Under the pieces are notes generated by a model, which was not told the DNA's origin, made no database searches, and saw only the letters and a program-made list of their open reading frames with translations. DNA of 7,113 nucleotides, taken from Parcubacteria group bacterium GW2011_GWB1_42_6. GTDB taxonomy: Bacteria; Patescibacteriota; Minisyncoccia; Portnoybacterales; GWB1-42-6. The DNA lies in the NCBI GenBank assembly GCA_000997475.1, contig LCEC01000051.1, forward strand, positions 1 through 7,113, read 5' to 3'. Positions 5,844-7,113 of this stretch are shown piece by piece. Position numbers and translations under genes: made by a program. Each line of letters opens with the position of its first letter. Position 1 is the first letter of the stretch.

Positions 5844-5972
5844 ATACGATAGTCCCCTCACCAATTATGAATTTAGAGCCAATTACGAATGGGATGCCAC
5901 AGGAGATTCTTAGCAGGCCTCCTCTCCTTTTTAAGGAGAGGATTGAGGTGAGGTAATTTATTCGTAATTGGC
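5834..5972. repeat. Nested palindromic element upstream of ftsK
   Basis: Several inverted repeats are layered here. 5878-5890 pairs perfectly with 5960-5972 (13 bases, containing AATTACGAAT). 5920-5929 pairs perfectly with 5933-5942 (10 bases, CCTCTCCTT type, 3-base loop). 5856-5862 pairs with 5947-5953 (CCTCACC/GGTGAGG), and 5834-5840 pairs with 5854-5860 (TGAGGGG/CCCCTCA). The word AATTACGAAT also occurs in both copies of the rpsF/ssb/rpsR element. No coding sequence is supported in 5785-6038; the gap holds this element, the ftsK promoter and a terminator. Confidence 0.82.
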
Positions 5973-5982
5973 GAGGAGCAAC

Positions 5983-6020
5983 AAAAAAAACCGGACCGAG
6001 CTTGTTAACCCGATCCGGTT
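5983..6020 (-). terminator. Intrinsic terminator of the membrane-protein gene
   Basis: Read on the minus strand, arms 6011-6020 and 5989-5998 pair at 9 of 10 positions (AACCGGA/TCCGGTT core) around a 12-base loop. An eight-base A-run on the plus strand (5983-5990) then gives a U-tract in the RNA. It lies 18 bases past the stop codon of the 300-residue gene, and so separates that gene from ftsK. Confidence 0.85.
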
Positions 6021-6038
6021 GTGTTTTGTTTGGCGGAT

Positions 6039-6941
6039 TTATTCCGCCGGCCAAACTGCTGGCCGTGGAGAAGATAGATATTTATAAACATCCGTCCCTC
6101 CCCATTTAAAGCCGCACCGAAGAACATAAAAAGAAAAAGTATTGACCAAAAGAAATAGTAAAGAATATTGAGCTGATATCAGCAATATATTCTCACCGGC
6201 GGTATAGAGAGCAAAAAGAATAAGAGAGCCGACAAAAAATCCCAAAAAGCCACTCCTGAAAAAAGAAGAGCTGCTGTTCACTGTGCCCATTAATGAGCCG
6301 GCTAAACAAAAGACAGACAAAATGATTAAAAAATACTGTGATGAAATATTCAGCAAAACCACCAAAAAAGGAGCGGCCGAAAATAAAATATAAGAAATTA
6401 AAAGTCGGTTGATTCTGATTTCTTTAGCTTTTTTCCCGGAATCACCCCGCAAAGCGTCAATATTGAGGCCAAAGACGAGAAAAATCGGAACAAATAAAAG
6501 AGAATCCAAATAGCTTGTTTCTTCTTTTTCGATCGGCGGAAGATTTTCTTTCTTCAGTCTGTCCGCCATATACAGATATCTCACGCTGATTCGAGACATA
6601 ATTACTTTCTTCTTTATCGGAAAAGAGAATAAACCGGCAAGTATTTCTTCCCTTTCCGTTATCTTTACATATTCCGGAATTTTTCCGGATAAAAGATTAA
6701 AAGCATCTTTGTCCGAAACTCCGTCAAGAAGACCCAGGCTATCCTCCAAAACAACAAAGGATGTCGAAAGAATAAATTTATGATTTACTCTGTTCCATAT
6801 TGTGTCTCCGACCACCGGAACACTCCGAACATTCTCCGCCCAAGCCGAAAAACCGACCTTGATTTTTGTTTCGGCTGAAGCCCAAACCACTGTAAAAATC
6901 ATAACTGCCAAGCACGCGAGCAGAACCAGAACCTTTTTCAT
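6039..6941 (-). CDS. Exported multi-pass membrane protein, unknown function
   Basis: I do not recognise this 300-residue protein. It begins with a clear signal peptide: MKKVL, a hydrophobic core to about residue 18, and an ASA-E cleavage pattern after residue 23. A soluble, probably extracytoplasmic part (about 24-143) carries no motif I can name. About five hydrophobic segments follow (146-160, 177-197, 200-220, 228-250, 252-275), with a basic loop GKKAKEIRINR (169-179). A short tail ends PAVWPAE. The start is fixed by a strong Shine-Dalgarno site, AAGGAG, 7 bases upstream, and by the signal peptide. An intrinsic terminator follows, so it is probably a single-gene unit. A hairpin, GGCGGA (6032-6037)/TCCGCC (6043-6048), straddles its stop codon. 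The signal peptide plus C-terminal helices suggest an envelope sensor or assembly factor, but this is only a guess. Confidence 0.8.
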   Translation of the reverse strand: MKKVLVLLACLAVMIFTVVWASAETKIKVGFSAWAENVRSVPVVGDTIWNRVNHKFILSTSFVVLEDSLGLLDGVSDKDAFNLLSGKIPEYVKITEREEILAGLFSFPIKKKVIMSRISVRYLYMADRLKKENLPPIEKEETSYLDSLLFVPIFLVFGLNIDALRGDSGKKAKEIRINRLLISYILFSAAPFLVVLLNISSQYFLIILSVFCLAGSLMGTVNSSSSFFRSGFLGFFVGSLILFALYTAGENILLISAQYSLLFLLVNTFSFYVLRCGFKWGGTDVYKYLSSPRPAVWPAE

Positions 6942-6948
6942 GGCACCT

Positions 6949-6954
6949 CTCCTT
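6949..6954 (-). promoter_or_regulatory. Strong Shine-Dalgarno site of the membrane-protein gene
   Basis: AAGGAG on the minus strand, 7 bases from the ATG at 6939-6941, is the only full consensus Shine-Dalgarno site in the window. It decides the start of this gene. The housekeeping genes here have none or a weak one. I found no convincing promoter in the rest of the 6942-7059 gap. Confidence 0.85.
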
Positions 6955-7059
6955 TTTGGATTGTTTTTAGTTTTTAGCTCTATTTCGCCTTAAATTCAAT
7001 ATATTTCATTGTTAACCCTCCGTCCCTTTTGAATTTGTATGAAGTGTTAAAATTAATTT

Positions 7060-7113
7060 ATGAAAAATCAAAAAAAACTTTTCTCACTTTTCCAAAAGCG
7101 AACGGGACGAAAT
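7060..7113 (+). CDS. Possible 5' end of a divergent gene (partial)
   Basis: ATG 7060 opens a frame with no stop up to the window edge, giving MKNQKKLFSLFQKRTGRN, 18 residues. The basic, Lys/Arg-rich start is compatible with a real N-terminus, and a divergent gene would fit the 118-base gap. No Shine-Dalgarno site precedes it. A weak promoter-like pair (TTGAAT 7029-7034, ATTAAT 7052-7057, 17-base spacer) would give a nearly leaderless transcript. The frame is too short to name and could be chance. Confidence 0.3.
   Translation, partial: MKNQKKLFSLFQKRTGRN

Noticed and set aside
5815..6054. A 79-residue minus-strand open frame between ftsK and the membrane protein
   Set aside because: It runs through a terminator, a nested palindrome and the ftsK promoter, and has no recognisable protein features.
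6992..7036. Inverted repeat AAATTCAA (6992-6999)/TTGAATTT (7029-7036) in the last gap
   Set aside because: It is a single 8-base match in AT-rich DNA with no nested inner pairs, so chance is a sufficient explanation.
1..7113. Alternative genetic code (UGA as Gly or Trp, as in some CPR groups)
   Set aside because: ychF ends naturally at TGA, and the conserved genes contain no in-frame TGA at Gly or Trp positions.

Overview
The window looks like bacterial chromosome from a small-genome, Patescibacteria/CPR-type organism, most likely Parcubacteria-like. This rests on the compact layout, mostly missing Shine-Dalgarno sites, a ribosomal protein S6 with a long charged tail, a RodZ-like HTH/membrane/Ig-like protein, and intergenic gaps filled with nested palindromes. 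The lineage is an inference; the window has no rRNA gene to settle it. The standard genetic code fits every gene seen.

Layout. Bases 1-1630 (+ strand) hold the end of ychF, then rpsF (S6), ssb and rpsR (S18). This is the same order as yyaF-rpsF-ssbA-rpsR in Bacillus and forms a translation/replication cluster. A bidirectional hairpin terminator at 1644-1680 separates it from a convergent minus-strand group read ftsK, RodZ-like gene, recA (5784 down to 1715), covering chromosome segregation, envelope/cell shape and recombination. A plausible sigma-70 promoter lies just upstream of ftsK. Further right, an unrecognised 300-residue minus-strand protein with a signal peptide and about five membrane segments has its own strong Shine-Dalgarno site and its own terminator. 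A possible divergent gene starts at 7060 and runs off the window.

What stands out. Five of the gaps (132-314, 738-837, 1327-1426, 3569-3714 and 5785-6038) carry nested, imperfect palindromes that reach close to the next gene's start or promoter. The two before ssb and rpsR are same-length homologous copies. Their flanks are in the same orientation, but their palindromic cores match better when one is inverted. The right flank also supplies the bases immediately before both start codons. A 10-base word, AATTACGAAT, recurs in three of the five elements.

A second oddity is FtsK. Its C-terminal winged-helix (gamma) domain runs normally to GYAR and then ends after six unrelated residues. A possible original tail can be read in another frame just downstream, which suggests an internal deletion with frameshift, or an assembly error. 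No defence system, mobile element with a transposase, CRISPR array or RNA gene was found.
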